Under the pieces are notes generated by a model. The model searched no databases. It saw only the letters and a list, made by a program, of their open reading frames with translations, and was not told the DNA's origin. A stretch of DNA of 20,347 nucleotides from Verrucomicrobia bacterium UBA7008 (GTDB taxonomy: Bacteria; Verrucomicrobiota; Kiritimatiellia; RFP12; UBA1067). Made by a program: the position numbers and the translations under genes. Positions 7,832 through 15,590 of the stretch are shown piece after piece. Numbering within the stretch: the stretch's first letter is position 1; every line of letters begins with the position of its first letter. The DNA is taken from contig DJXI01000016.1 of assembly GCA_002449695.1 (NCBI GenBank), positions 41,386-61,732 of the forward strand. The letters run 5' to 3'.

Positions 7832-8245
7832 ATGAAAACACTCACGACACTGGCTGTGGCGGCCGCCCTCGCGCTGGGCGTCGCCGGATGCGTGGAAACC
7901 GCGGGCACGCGGGTGACGATCAACACCGACACGGGCGACGCGTCGGTGCTCGAATGCTCGACTCGGCTGGCGGGCAAGATGCGCGTCGCGCGCATCACCT
8001 ACGGCGACGTCGCGGGCATCCGCAAGGCGACGGTGACGCTCGAATCGCAGACGCACCGGCGGCTCGAGCTCCAGGCGCGCCTGGTGTGGGCGGACGCCGA
8101 CGGCACCGATATCGACGCGGACGCCAAGCCGTTCCGCGCGCTCGTGCTGGACGGCATGGACGTGACCACCGTCACGGGCCTCGCGCCGAACGACCGCTGC
8201 GTGACGGCGCGTCTCCAGGTCCGCGAGACCGACACCGCCGACTGA
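7832..8245 (+). CDS. ycfL: YcfL-type lipoprotein (DUF1425)
   Basis: A 137-residue lipoprotein with a textbook signal: MKTLTTLAV, hydrophobic core, VAGC with cysteine at residue 20. The mature part is a single small domain with beta strands (ARITYGDVAGIRKATVTLESQT, a segment rich in LVW, and LRVRET-like end). This fits the DUF1425/YcfL family, found next to lpoB in Escherichia coli. GGAG at 7818-7821, inside the end of the preceding gene, serves as ribosome binding site; only seven bases separate the two genes. Its function is unknown even in E. coli. The assignment rests on size, lipobox, fold pattern and position between COG3014 and lpoB. Confidence 0.75.
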   Translation: MKTLTTLAVAAALALGVAGCVETAGTRVTINTDTGDASVLECSTRLAGKMRVARITYGDVAGIRKATVTLESQTHRRLELQARLVWADADGTDIDADAKPFRALVLDGMDVTTVTGLAPNDRCVTARLQVRETDTAD

Positions 8246-8276
8246 ACAACCGACCGTTAACGAAAGGAACAGAAAA

Positions 8277-8864
8277 ATGAAAGCAATTCTGATTGGAACC
8301 GCCGCCGCCCTGCTGCTGGCCGGCTGCGCCACCCCGACCGCGCGCGAGACGCAGCTCGACCGCCGCGCGCTGACCGCCGCGCTGGAGCCGCAGGACGTGC
8401 GCCGCACGGTGGAGAAGATGGTCGATTCGATGCTCGCCGACCAGGAGTTCATCCAGGAGGTCGGCGGCAGCCGTCCGGTGCTCGACATCTCGGGCATCAA
8501 GAACCGCTCGACGATGCACATCGACATGACGTCGATCACCGACTCGATCCGCACGAAGCTCCTGCGCTCGCGCCGCTTCCGCTTCATGGACCGCACGACG
8601 GCCGCCGACGACCTGGCGTTCATGAACGACCAGGCGCTCAACGGCATGACCGATCCGACGAAGGCGGTGCAGACGGGCCAGCAGTCGGCCGCGCAGATGT
8701 ACCTCTACGGCGCGCTCACCGAGATGCGCCAGCAGGTCGGCGGCGTCACGGACCGCTACTACAAGTTCACGCTCAACCTCAAGGATCTCCAGTCCGGCGA
8801 GATCATCTGGAGCGACGAACAGGAGATCCGCAAGGAGCAGACCCGCTCGACGTTCGGGCTGTAG
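8277..8864 (+). CDS. lpoB: LpoB-type penicillin-binding protein activator lipoprotein
   Basis: In E. coli, LpoB is an outer-membrane lipoprotein that reaches through the periplasm to activate the peptidoglycan synthase PBP1B. The 195-residue product has a signal ending in LAGC (cysteine 17), a short linker, and a single alpha/beta domain with RRTVEKMVDSML, RPVLDISGIKNRS, SITDSIRTKLLRSRRFRFMDRT and LNLKDLQSGEIIWSDEQEIRKE. These are strong family signatures. The linker before the domain is short, about 20-25 residues, so it may span a narrower distance than the E. coli protein. It has its own AAAGGAA ribosome binding site and ends nine bases before panB. The partner synthase is not in the window. 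Confidence 0.9.
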   Translation: MKAILIGTAAALLLAGCATPTARETQLDRRALTAALEPQDVRRTVEKMVDSMLADQEFIQEVGGSRPVLDISGIKNRSTMHIDMTSITDSIRTKLLRSRRFRFMDRTTAADDLAFMNDQALNGMTDPTKAVQTGQQSAAQMYLYGALTEMRQQVGGVTDRYYKFTLNLKDLQSGEIIWSDEQEIRKEQTRSTFGL

Positions 8865-8873
8865 GCGCGCGCG

Positions 8874-9647
8874 ATGAAGAAATGGAACGTGGCCAGCGTC
8901 CGCGCCGCGAAGGGCGTGCAGAAGCTGGGGTGCTGCACCGCGTATGACGCGTGTTTCGCGCGTCTCGCGGATGCGGCGGGCGTGCCGATCCTCCTGGTCG
9001 GCGACTCGATGGGCAACAACGTCCTCGGCTACGCGACGACGCTGCCCGTCACGATCGAAGAGACGCTGTCGGCGACGGCGGCCGTCGCGCGCGGCGCGAA
9101 GGACGCGCTCGTGGTGGCGGATCTGCCGTTCGGCAGCTACCAGTGCGGCGACGACCGCGCCGTGGCGAACGCCGTCAGGTGCCTCCAGGCGGGCGCGGAC
9201 GCCGTCAAGCTCGAAGGCGGCGAAGCGTTCGCGCCGCTCATCAAGCGGCTGACGACGGCGGGGATCCCCGTCCTCGCGCACGTCGGGATGATGCCGCAGA
9301 GCGTCAACGCGTACGGCGGCTTCCGGAAGCAGGGCAAGACGAGCGAAGCGGCCGCGCAGGTGATGCGCGACGCGCGCGCGGTCGAGGCGGCGGGCGCGTT
9401 CGCGGTCACGCTCGAATGCATTCCGTCCGCGCTCGCGGCCGAGATCACGGCCGCGCTCAAGATCGTCACGATCGGCGTGGGCGCGGGTCCCTCGTGCGAC
9501 GCGCAGTGGCTCGTGATGCACGATCTCCTGGGACTCAACGAAACGCCGCCGCCGTTCGCGAAGAAGTACGCCGCGCTCGCGGAAACCGTCCGCGGCGCTT
9601 TTGCCGCGTACGTCGCCGACGTCGCCGCCGGACGCTTTCCGGCGTGA
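8874..9647 (+). CDS. panB: 3-methyl-2-oxobutanoate hydroxymethyltransferase
   Basis: First step of the pantothenate pathway: adds a hydroxymethyl group from methylenetetrahydrofolate to 2-oxoisovalerate, giving ketopantoate. The 257-residue length is typical. Visible family motifs are LVGDSMGNNVLGY with the metal-binding aspartate (about 41-53), TLPVTIEE, VVADLPFGSY, DAVKLEGG, the HVGMMPQSVN loop, and GVGAGPSCDAQ with VMHDLLGL near the end. No strong Shine-Dalgarno sequence is visible; the ATG is nine bases after the lpoB stop, so translation may depend on coupling. Other pan genes are not in the window. The functional link to the preceding envelope genes is probably only shared transcription. 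Confidence 0.95.
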   Translation: MKKWNVASVRAAKGVQKLGCCTAYDACFARLADAAGVPILLVGDSMGNNVLGYATTLPVTIEETLSATAAVARGAKDALVVADLPFGSYQCGDDRAVANAVRCLQAGADAVKLEGGEAFAPLIKRLTTAGIPVLAHVGMMPQSVNAYGGFRKQGKTSEAAAQVMRDARAVEAAGAFAVTLECIPSALAAEITAALKIVTIGVGAGPSCDAQWLVMHDLLGLNETPPPFAKKYAALAETVRGAFAAYVADVAAGRFPA

Positions 9648-9670
9648 GGCCGGCGCGCGAGGAAAAGAAG

Positions 9671-10342
9671 ATGGACAGTCTGAACAGCTACATCGACCAC
9701 ACGTTTCTCAAGGCGGCGGGCGACGCAGGCGCCGTGCGGCAGCTCTGCCGCGAGGCGAAGAAATACGCGTTCGCGTCCGTCTGCGTCAACCCGTGCGAGG
9801 TGAAGCGCGCGGCGCGCCTCCTGAAGGGCTCGCCCGTCAAGGTCTGCACCGTCGTCGGCTTCCCGCTCGGGCAGAACGCGACGGCCGTCAAGCTGACGGA
9901 GGGCGTGCAGGCGATCCGCGACGGCGCGGCGGAGCTCGACCTCGTCATCAACGTCCGCCTTTTGAAGTACGATCCGGCGGCGTGCCGGGCCGAACTCGAT
10001 GATTTCGTCGGTCTCTGCCGCGCGGCGCGGCCCGACGTCGTGTTGAAGCTCATCATCGAATGCTGCTATCTGACGGACGCGGAGAAGACGGCGGCGTGCC
10101 GGATGGCGAAGGCGGCGGGCTTCGATTTCGTCAAGACGTCGACGGGCTTCGGCACGGGCGGCGCGACGGTGCACGACGTGAAGCTGATGCGCCGGGCGGT
10201 CGGCCGGAAGATGGGCGTCAAGGCCGCCGGCGGCATCCGCACGCGCGCGGAGGCGGAGGCGCTGATCGCGGCGGGCGCGACGCGCCTGGGCTGCTCGTGC
10301 GGCGTGGCGCTCGTGACGGCACCCGACGGCGGCAAAAAATGA
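9671..10342 (+). CDS. deoC: Deoxyribose-phosphate aldolase
   Basis: Cleaves 2-deoxyribose 5-phosphate to acetaldehyde and glyceraldehyde 3-phosphate in deoxynucleoside breakdown. From ATG 9671 (GAGGA upstream) the product is 223 residues, typical of the short bacterial form. All key residues are present: the Schiff-base lysine K155 in FVKTSTGF, K184 in GVKAAGGIRT, and the aspartate in ELDLVINV (D90). IDHTFLK near the N-terminus and VVGFPLG are also family hallmarks. It lies 23 bases after panB. Its stop codon (TGA 10340-10342) abuts the -10 box of the next gene's promoter. Confidence 0.95.
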   Translation: MDSLNSYIDHTFLKAAGDAGAVRQLCREAKKYAFASVCVNPCEVKRAARLLKGSPVKVCTVVGFPLGQNATAVKLTEGVQAIRDGAAELDLVINVRLLKYDPAACRAELDDFVGLCRAARPDVVLKLIIECCYLTDAEKTAACRMAKAAGFDFVKTSTGFGTGGATVHDVKLMRRAVGRKMGVKAAGGIRTRAEAEALIAAGATRLGCSCGVALVTAPDGGKK

Positions 10343-10348
10343 TATACT
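10343..10348 (+). promoter_or_regulatory. -10 box before the RNB exonuclease gene
   Basis: TATACT directly follows the deoC stop in the A/T-rich stretch aaaaaatgatatactaaagg. A transcript starting about seven bases later would begin near 10355, four bases before the ATG at 10359. I see no good -35 at 16-18 bases, so it is weaker than the other two sites of this type. An AAGGA at 10350-10354 could serve as ribosome binding site only for longer, read-through transcripts. Confidence 0.5.
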
Positions 10349-10358
10349 AAAGGAAACG

Positions 10359-11942
10359 ATGAAGAACGACACGGACGAGATCCTTTTCCCGCCCCCCGGA
10401 AAGACGCCCCGCGACGACACGGCGGCGGTCATGAAGTTCTACAAGCTCGCGAAATCGTTTCCGCGCGAGGTGCTGGCGGAGGCGAAGGAGGTCGCGGCGC
10501 GCGCGAAGGGGGCGCGGCGCGGCAGGCGGCTCGACCTGCGCAAGAAATTCATCTTCACGTGCGACCCGGTGACGGCGCGCGACTACGACGACGCGCTCTC
10601 GTTCGAGAAGGATCTGCGCGGCAACCGCATCCTCGGCGTGCACATCGCGGACGTCTCGCATTTCGTCCGGCCCGGCGGCGCGCTCGACAAGGAGGCGTAC
10701 AAGCGCGCGACGAGCGTCTACCTCGCGACCCAGGTCGTGCCGATGCTGCCGGAGGCGCTCTCGAACGGCGTCTGCTCGCTCGTCCCGGGGGAGGACCGCC
10801 TGACGTTCAGCGTCTTCATGACGTTCGACAAGTCGGGCCGGATGATCAAGCGCACGTTCGCGAAGTCGGTCATCAACTCCAAGGCGCGCTTCACGTACGA
10901 ACAGGTGATGCGGATCCTCGCGGGCGGCCCGCACCGGGAGGCCCGGCGCATCCGCGCGATCCACGCGCTCGCGCAGCAGCTGCGCGCGGCGCGGTTCGCG
11001 GCGGGCGCGCTCGACATCGCGATCCCCGAGGCGGAGGTGCTTCTGGACGACGAGGGCGAGATGACGGGGATCGTGACGCGCCCCTACGACGAATCGCACC
11101 AGATGATCGAGGAGTGCATGGTCGCGGCGAACGAGGCGGTGGCGACGGAGCTGTGGACGAAGGGCGTCAAGATCGTCGCGCGCCTGCATGAGCCGCCGGA
11201 CCCGGAGAAGATCCAGCTGCTGCGCGAGGAGATGCGCTCTCTCGGCGTCAAGGTGGGCGCGATCGAGAACCCGAAGGTCTTCGCGCAGCTCCTCCAGACG
11301 ATCAAGAAGAGCCCCCTCTACCCGACGCTCGCGACGATGGTGCTGCGGTCGATGAAGCGCGCCGTGTACGCGTCGTCGGACATCGGCCACTTCGGCCTCG
11401 CCAAGAAGTTCTACGCGCATTTCACGTCGCCCATCCGGCGCTATCCGGACTTGACGCTCCACCGGCAGCTGGCGGACTACCTCGCCCGGCCGGCGTCGGC
11501 GCGTCGGCCGCCGGCGCTCCTGGCGAAGTGGGCGGAGCACGCGACCGAGCGCGAGCAGATCGCGACGGACGCCGAGCGCGGGCTCGTGGAGATCAAGAAG
11601 TTCCGGCTCATGGAGGCGCAGCTCGCTTCGCGGCAGATTCTCGACTACGACGCCGTCATCGTCAAGTGCCGGCCGTTCGGGTGCTTCGTGGAGATTCCCG
11701 AGCTCGCGGTCTCGGGGCTCGTGCACGTGAGCCAGCTGTCGCGCCGGTTTGTCCGTTTCAACGAATACGATCACAGTCTCAGCGCGCCCGGCGGGGGGAG
11801 CTGGCGCGTCGGCGACCGGCTGAAGGTGCAGGTCGCGAAAGTGGATTTCCGCGAACGGCGGATCGATTTCACACCGGCGGGCCGTTCCGCCGGCCAACCC
11901 CGCAGGGAAAGGACAAGACGCACATGGAACTCTCCATCCTGA
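10359..11942 (+). CDS. Short RNase II/R family 3'-5' exoribonuclease (RNB domain)
   Basis: Degrades RNA from the 3' end, releasing nucleoside monophosphates. The catalytic signature CDPVTARDYDDA (residues 68-79) keeps all four aspartates (D69, D75, D77, D78) that correspond to the magnesium-binding set of E. coli RNase II. FTSPIRRYPDLTLHR, the RNA-clamping segment late in the RNB domain, is also present. An S1 domain follows at about 426-505 (VIVKCRPFGCFVEI, LVHVSQL). At 527 residues it is shorter than RNase II (about 640) and RNase R (about 800): only about 60 residues precede the RNB motif, so the two N-terminal cold-shock domains are missing. The 3' end overlaps the next gene by 19 bases. 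It could be called rnr or rnb; I leave the symbol open. Confidence 0.92.
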   Translation: MKNDTDEILFPPPGKTPRDDTAAVMKFYKLAKSFPREVLAEAKEVAARAKGARRGRRLDLRKKFIFTCDPVTARDYDDALSFEKDLRGNRILGVHIADVSHFVRPGGALDKEAYKRATSVYLATQVVPMLPEALSNGVCSLVPGEDRLTFSVFMTFDKSGRMIKRTFAKSVINSKARFTYEQVMRILAGGPHREARRIRAIHALAQQLRAARFAAGALDIAIPEAEVLLDDEGEMTGIVTRPYDESHQMIEECMVAANEAVATELWTKGVKIVARLHEPPDPEKIQLLREEMRSLGVKVGAIENPKVFAQLLQTIKKSPLYPTLATMVLRSMKRAVYASSDIGHFGLAKKFYAHFTSPIRRYPDLTLHRQLADYLARPASARRPPALLAKWAEHATEREQIATDAERGLVEIKKFRLMEAQLASRQILDYDAVIVKCRPFGCFVEIPELAVSGLVHVSQLSRRFVRFNEYDHSLSAPGGGSWRVGDRLKVQVAKVDFRERRIDFTPAGRSAGQPRRERTRRTWNSPS

Positions 11943-13036
11943 TCAACAAGTTCAACATCAAGGGGCGCCTGGTCTCGCTCCAGCCGTTCGGCAACGGCAA
12001 CATCAACGACACCTTCCTCGCCATCTACCGCAACACGTTCAGCGAGACGCAGGTCATCCTCCAGCGCATCAACCGCGCCGTCTTCCCGCGCCCCGAGGAG
12101 ATCATGCAGAACATGCACGAGGTGACGAAGCACTGCCACGAGAAGCTGGAGGCCGACGCCGAGAGCGGCCGCGACGACCGCGTCTGGCAGATGCCGCGCA
12201 TCATCAAGTCGAAGGAGTCGAAGGACTACGTGACGGACGACAAGGGCGAGGTGTGGCGCGTCATCACGCGCATCATGAGCGCGCACGCGTTCGACCTCGC
12301 GCAGGGGCCGGAGCACGCGATGGAGTGCGGCGCGGCGCTCGGCCACTTCCACTACCTCATCAGCGACATGGATCCCGAGACGATCAAGGATCCGCTGCCC
12401 GGCTTCCACATCACCTCGCAGTATCTCGCCGCCTACGACCGGACGCTCGAGTCGGCGGACGCGAAGGAGCTGCTCGGCGCGTCGATGGAGGCCAAGCGCA
12501 TGGCGAAGTTCATCGAGGAGCGGCGCGATCTGGCGCTCTGCCTGGAGCAGGCGGAGGCGAAGGGCGAGCTCGCCCGGCGCATGTTCCACGGCGACCCGAA
12601 GGTGAACAACATCATGATCGACGACGTGACCGGGAAGGGCACGGCGATGATCGACCTCGACACGGTGAGCCCGGGCCTCATCCACATCGACTTCGGCGAC
12701 GCGCTGCGGTCCATCTGCAACCCGGCGGGCGAAGAGGAGACGAACCTTGCGAAGGTCGTCTTCGACGAGGACCTCTGCACGGCGTTCTGCAAGGGCTACA
12801 TGCGCGAGGCGGGCGCGTTCCTGACCGACGCCGAGCGCGAGTACCTCTTCGATTCGATCCGCCTGCTGCCGTTCGAGCTGGGGCTCCGCTTCTTCCAGGA
12901 CTACCTCGCGGGCGACGTCTACTTCAAGGTGAAGCAGCCGGAGCAGAACCTCAACCGCGCGCGCGTCCAGTTCCGCCTGTGCGAGTCGATCGAAGCGCGC
13001 GAGCGCTCCATCCGCAATCTTCTGAAGAAGCTGTAA
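11924..13036 (+). CDS. Aminoglycoside-phosphotransferase-fold kinase, NahK-like
   Basis: A 370-residue small-molecule kinase. The catalytic loop HGDPKVNNIMID (222-233) has the aspartate D224 and asparagine N229. The magnesium-binding segment is AMIDLDTVSPG (241-251), followed by DFGDALR. This set, especially IDLDTV and FGDALR, closely follows N-acetylhexosamine 1-kinase (NahK/LnpB), which phosphorylates GlcNAc or GalNAc at C1. The N-terminal FGNGNINDTFL loop binds nucleotide. AAAGGA lies ahead of ATG 11924, inside the end of the exonuclease gene (19-base overlap). The substrate is an inference; homoserine- or choline-kinase-like activity is possible. No sugar phosphorylase or nucleotidyltransferase is adjacent. 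Resistance to aminoglycosides is not suggested. Confidence 0.85.
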   Translation: MELSILINKFNIKGRLVSLQPFGNGNINDTFLAIYRNTFSETQVILQRINRAVFPRPEEIMQNMHEVTKHCHEKLEADAESGRDDRVWQMPRIIKSKESKDYVTDDKGEVWRVITRIMSAHAFDLAQGPEHAMECGAALGHFHYLISDMDPETIKDPLPGFHITSQYLAAYDRTLESADAKELLGASMEAKRMAKFIEERRDLALCLEQAEAKGELARRMFHGDPKVNNIMIDDVTGKGTAMIDLDTVSPGLIHIDFGDALRSICNPAGEEETNLAKVVFDEDLCTAFCKGYMREAGAFLTDAEREYLFDSIRLLPFELGLRFFQDYLAGDVYFKVKQPEQNLNRARVQFRLCESIEARERSIRNLLKKL

Positions 13037-13067
13037 GGCGCCGCGTGCGCCGGGACCGGAGGACCGC

Positions 13068-13751
13068 ATGAATCACGCGATCGACAATCTGGGCTTCGCC
13101 CGCGTGGACGTGGACCGGCAGACGCGGCAGGGCGTCGGCGAGGTCGTCTACGGCGCGGGCAAGAGCGCGGCGCAGATCGTCGAGATCCTCCGCTCGCTCG
13201 CCGCGCACGGCCAGTCGCCCGCGCTCGTCACGCGGCTCGACGCGGCGAAGGCGGCGGCGGTCGCGGCGGCGATGGGCGCGGACTTCACGTATTTCGCGGA
13301 TGCGCATCTCGGCCGTCTCGGCGCGAACCGCCCGGCCGACGGCCGCGGCACGATCGCCGTCGCCTGCGGCGGCACGAGCGATCTCCCGGTGGCGGAGGAG
13401 GCGGCGCGCACGGCCGAGGCGCTCGGCAACACGGTCGTGCGGCTCTACGACGTCGGCGTGGCGGGCCTCCACCGGCTCCTCGCGTGTTCGGACGCGCTGA
13501 AGGCGGCACGCGTCGTCATCGCGGTCGCCGGCATGGAAGGGGCGCTGCCGAGCGTCATCGGCGGTCTCGTCGCCGCGCCGGTCATCGCGGTGCCGACGAG
13601 CGTGGGCTACGGCGCGTCGTTCGGCGGCGTGGCGGCGCTTCTCGCGATGCTCAATTCGTGCGCGGCGGGCGTGAGCGTCGTCAACATCGACAACGGCTTC
13701 GGCGCGGGATTCCTCGCCAGCCGCATCAACCATCTGGGAGAGGCGACATGA
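13068..13751 (+). CDS. larB: Nickel-pincer cofactor biosynthesis protein LarB
   Basis: LarB carboxylates and hydrolyses nicotinic acid adenine dinucleotide to start synthesis of the nickel-pincer nucleotide, cofactor of lactate racemase and related LarA enzymes. The 227-residue product shows the family N-terminus (DNLGFARVDVDRQTRQGVGEVVYG), the PurE-like core (TIAVACGGTSDLPVAEEAA, then a YDVGVAGLHRLL stretch) and VIAVPTSVGYGASFGG near the end. GGAGGA lies before the ATG at 13068. The stop overlaps the larC start as ATGA (13748-13751), implying translational coupling. larA and larE are not in the window. Confidence 0.95.
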   Translation: MNHAIDNLGFARVDVDRQTRQGVGEVVYGAGKSAAQIVEILRSLAAHGQSPALVTRLDAAKAAAVAAAMGADFTYFADAHLGRLGANRPADGRGTIAVACGGTSDLPVAEEAARTAEALGNTVVRLYDVGVAGLHRLLACSDALKAARVVIAVAGMEGALPSVIGGLVAAPVIAVPTSVGYGASFGGVAALLAMLNSCAAGVSVVNIDNGFGAGFLASRINHLGEAT

Positions 13752-14965
13752 CGACGCTCTATCTCGACTGCGCGATGGGCGCGGCGGGCGACATGCTCGC
13801 GGGCGCGCTTCTGGAGCTGCTGCCCGATCCCGACGCGGCGGTGCGCGCGTTCAACGGCTTCGGCATTCCCGGCGTTGCGTTTGCGCGCACGCGCGTGGAA
13901 AAATGCGGCCTCGCGGCGACGCACCTTTCCGTCACGGTGCACGGCCACGAAGAGCACGAACACGCGCACGATCACGAACATCACGATCACGCGCACCACG
14001 CACACCGGCGGCTGGCGGACGTGTTGGCGATCGTCGACGCGCTCGCGCTGACGGACGCCGTCAAGGCGCACGTGCGCGCCGTCTATCAGGAACTGGCGGC
14101 GGCGGAATCGCGCGCACACGGCTGCGCGGTGGGCGAGATTCATTTTCACGAAGTCGGCGCGGCGGACGCGATCGCGGACATCGCGGCCGTCTGCTGGCTG
14201 ATGGACCGTCTGCGGCCGGACGAGGTGGTCGCCTCGCCCGTTCACGTCGGGTCCGGCACGGTACGGTGCGCGCATGGCGAGCTGCCGGTGCCCGCGCCCG
14301 CGACATCGTTTCTGCTCGAAGGCGTGCCGACGTACGCCGACGGGCAGATCCGGGGCGAACTCTGCACGCCGACGGGCGCGGCGCTCCTGAAGCATTTCGT
14401 GCAGCGCTTTGCGCCGCAGCCGCTCCTGCGGACGACGGCGATCGGCGCCGGCGCGGGCCGGAAGGATTTTCCGCGCGCGAACGTCGTGCGCGCGCTCTTC
14501 GGCGAATCGGGTGCGGGCGCGGCGGCGGACGACGCGACGATGGTCGAGCTGACGTTCACGGTCGACGACATGACGGGCGAGGAGCTCGCGTTCGCGCACG
14601 AGCGGCTCGTTGCCGCGGGTGCGCGGGACGTCGTGTTCGCGCCCGTGCTGATGAAGAAGGGGCGGCCCGGGCAGCTCGTGATCGTGCTCGCGGCACCGGC
14701 CGAGGAAGATGCGGTCGTCGCGGCGATCTTCCGCCACACGTCGACGCTCGGTCTGCGCGAAACGCGCTGCCGCCGCCACGTCCTCGCGCGCGCGATCGAG
14801 ACGGTCACGCTCGCGGACGGAACGGTCTGCCGACGCAAGGTCGCGACGGGCGCGGGCGTGCGCCGCGCGAAGTGGGAAGCGGACGATGTGGCGGCCGTGG
14901 CGCGGAAGGACAATCTCTCGCTGGGCGAAGCCAAGACGAAAATCGAGGAAGGAGCGAACACATGA
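13748..14965 (+). CDS. larC: Nickel insertase LarC (pincer cofactor biosynthesis)
   Basis: LarC is the CTP-dependent enzyme that inserts nickel into the pincer nucleotide. The 405-residue product begins with YLDCAMGAAGDMLAGALL and contains HFHEVGAADAIADI, SPVHVGSGTVRCAHGELPVPAPA and GELCTPTGAALL, all typical. A histidine-rich stretch (about 66-87, many HD/HE/HA pairs), a common metal store in this family, follows the first domain. The C-terminal domain (ELTFTVDDMTGEELA, FAPVLMKKGRPG) is in the same frame, unlike Lactiplantibacillus plantarum, where larC is split into two frames. Start and stop are both in ATGA overlaps with its neighbours. Confidence 0.95.
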   Translation: MTTLYLDCAMGAAGDMLAGALLELLPDPDAAVRAFNGFGIPGVAFARTRVEKCGLAATHLSVTVHGHEEHEHAHDHEHHDHAHHAHRRLADVLAIVDALALTDAVKAHVRAVYQELAAAESRAHGCAVGEIHFHEVGAADAIADIAAVCWLMDRLRPDEVVASPVHVGSGTVRCAHGELPVPAPATSFLLEGVPTYADGQIRGELCTPTGAALLKHFVQRFAPQPLLRTTAIGAGAGRKDFPRANVVRALFGESGAGAAADDATMVELTFTVDDMTGEELAFAHERLVAAGARDVVFAPVLMKKGRPGQLVIVLAAPAEEDAVVAAIFRHTSTLGLRETRCRRHVLARAIETVTLADGTVCRRKVATGAGVRRAKWEADDVAAVARKDNLSLGEAKTKIEEGANT

Positions 14966-15534
14966 GCGGAATCAATCTCTCGCGGCGCACACTCTTGAAG
15001 TCGGCACTGCTGGGCGCGGGCGCGGTGGCGGTCGGCGGCACGGGCGCGGCCGTCGCGTCGGCGGTCGGCCGTCGCCTGTTCGGGTCGGAAGACGCGGCCG
15101 TCGCCGAGGCGTGGCGGCTCATCGAGGAGGAGGGGGCCAGCCGCGTCATCGTGCGCGGCGGCGAAATCGCCGCGGTCGCGAAGGGGCGCGGCGTGCGGCC
15201 GATCCTCGCGCTTCTGGAGACGGACGGCGCGGCGCTCGAAGGCGCCATTGTCGTCGACAGCGTGGTGGGACTGCCGGCGGCGGCCGTCGCGGTGAAGGGC
15301 AAGGCGGCGAAGGTTCTGGCGCGCACGGCGAGCGAACCGGCGCGCGACTTCCTGACGCGCAGCGGCGTCCCGCTGGAGGCGAAGGTCGTCGTGCCGAACA
15401 TCCTCAACCGCGATCTGACGGGCGTCTGCCCGCTCGAAGCGAGCCTCGTCGCGCTGAACGGCGCCGGTCCCGACGCGCTCGTCGCGCAGGCGTACGCGAC
15501 GCTGAACACGCTGCGCCACCGTCCCGTGGCGTGA
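14962..15534 (+). CDS. Tat-exported DUF1893 protein
   Basis: From ATG 14962, overlapping the larC stop (ATGA), the product is 190 residues. It opens with a twin-arginine signal: SRRTLLK (7-13), a hydrophobic Gly/Ala stretch, and an ASA cleavage site near residue 34. Residues about 47-180 match DUF1893, known from Thermotoga TM1506, which has a cytidine-deaminase-like fold: LIEEEGASRVIVRGGEIAAV, GVRPILALLE, VDSVVGLPAA, and near the end LNRDLTGVCPLEASL with the conserved CPxE. Known DUF1893 proteins are mostly cytoplasmic, so the Tat signal is unusual. Tat export implies folding, perhaps with a cofactor, before crossing the inner membrane. Function unknown. Start choice is supported by GGAGCG upstream and by the signal itself. 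Confidence 0.8.
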   Translation: MSGINLSRRTLLKSALLGAGAVAVGGTGAAVASAVGRRLFGSEDAAVAEAWRLIEEEGASRVIVRGGEIAAVAKGRGVRPILALLETDGAALEGAIVVDSVVGLPAAAVAVKGKAAKVLARTASEPARDFLTRSGVPLEAKVVVPNILNRDLTGVCPLEASLVALNGAGPDALVAQAYATLNTLRHRPVA

Positions 15535-15553
15535 GGCGGCGGCGAAATCGCCC

Positions 15554-15582
15554 TTGAAACGCGCGGCGGAAAAAGGTATACT
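15554..15582 (+). promoter_or_regulatory. Strong promoter of V-ATPase D-I-K genes, nearly leaderless
   Basis: TTGAAA (15554-15559), exactly 17 bases, then TATACT (15577-15582): a near-consensus sigma-70 promoter. The start codon of subunit D is at 15591, eight bases after the -10 box, so transcription would begin one to three bases before the ATG. There is no Shine-Dalgarno sequence between them. Confidence 0.75.
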
Positions 15583-15590
15583 ATTCCTCA

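Noticed and set aside
5904..7835. Plus-strand open frame of 643 codons overlapping the PEGA and COG3014 genes
   Set aside because: Very Arg/Gly/Ala-rich and in the wrong frame relative to two genes with signal peptides and family motifs; a codon-bias shadow.
5374..7998. Minus-strand open frame of 874 codons opposite the envelope operon
   Set aside because: It is a mirror of GC-rich coding sequence: Arg/Ala/Asp/His-rich, without domains, and opposite three well-supported plus-strand genes. The same applies to the other long minus-strand frames.
9626..9644. Hairpin CGCCGG/CCGGCG at the end of panB as a terminator
   Set aside because: It lies within the panB coding sequence, has no following T run, and deoC follows closely; probably chance in GC-rich DNA.
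11924..13036. Aminoglycoside resistance gene
   Set aside because: Only the phosphotransferase fold is shared; the IDLDTV and FGDALR motifs point to a NahK-like sugar kinase.
13971..14013. CAC/GAT-rich stretch in larC as a possible DNA repeat
   Set aside because: It is simply the code for the histidine-rich loop that is usual in LarC proteins.
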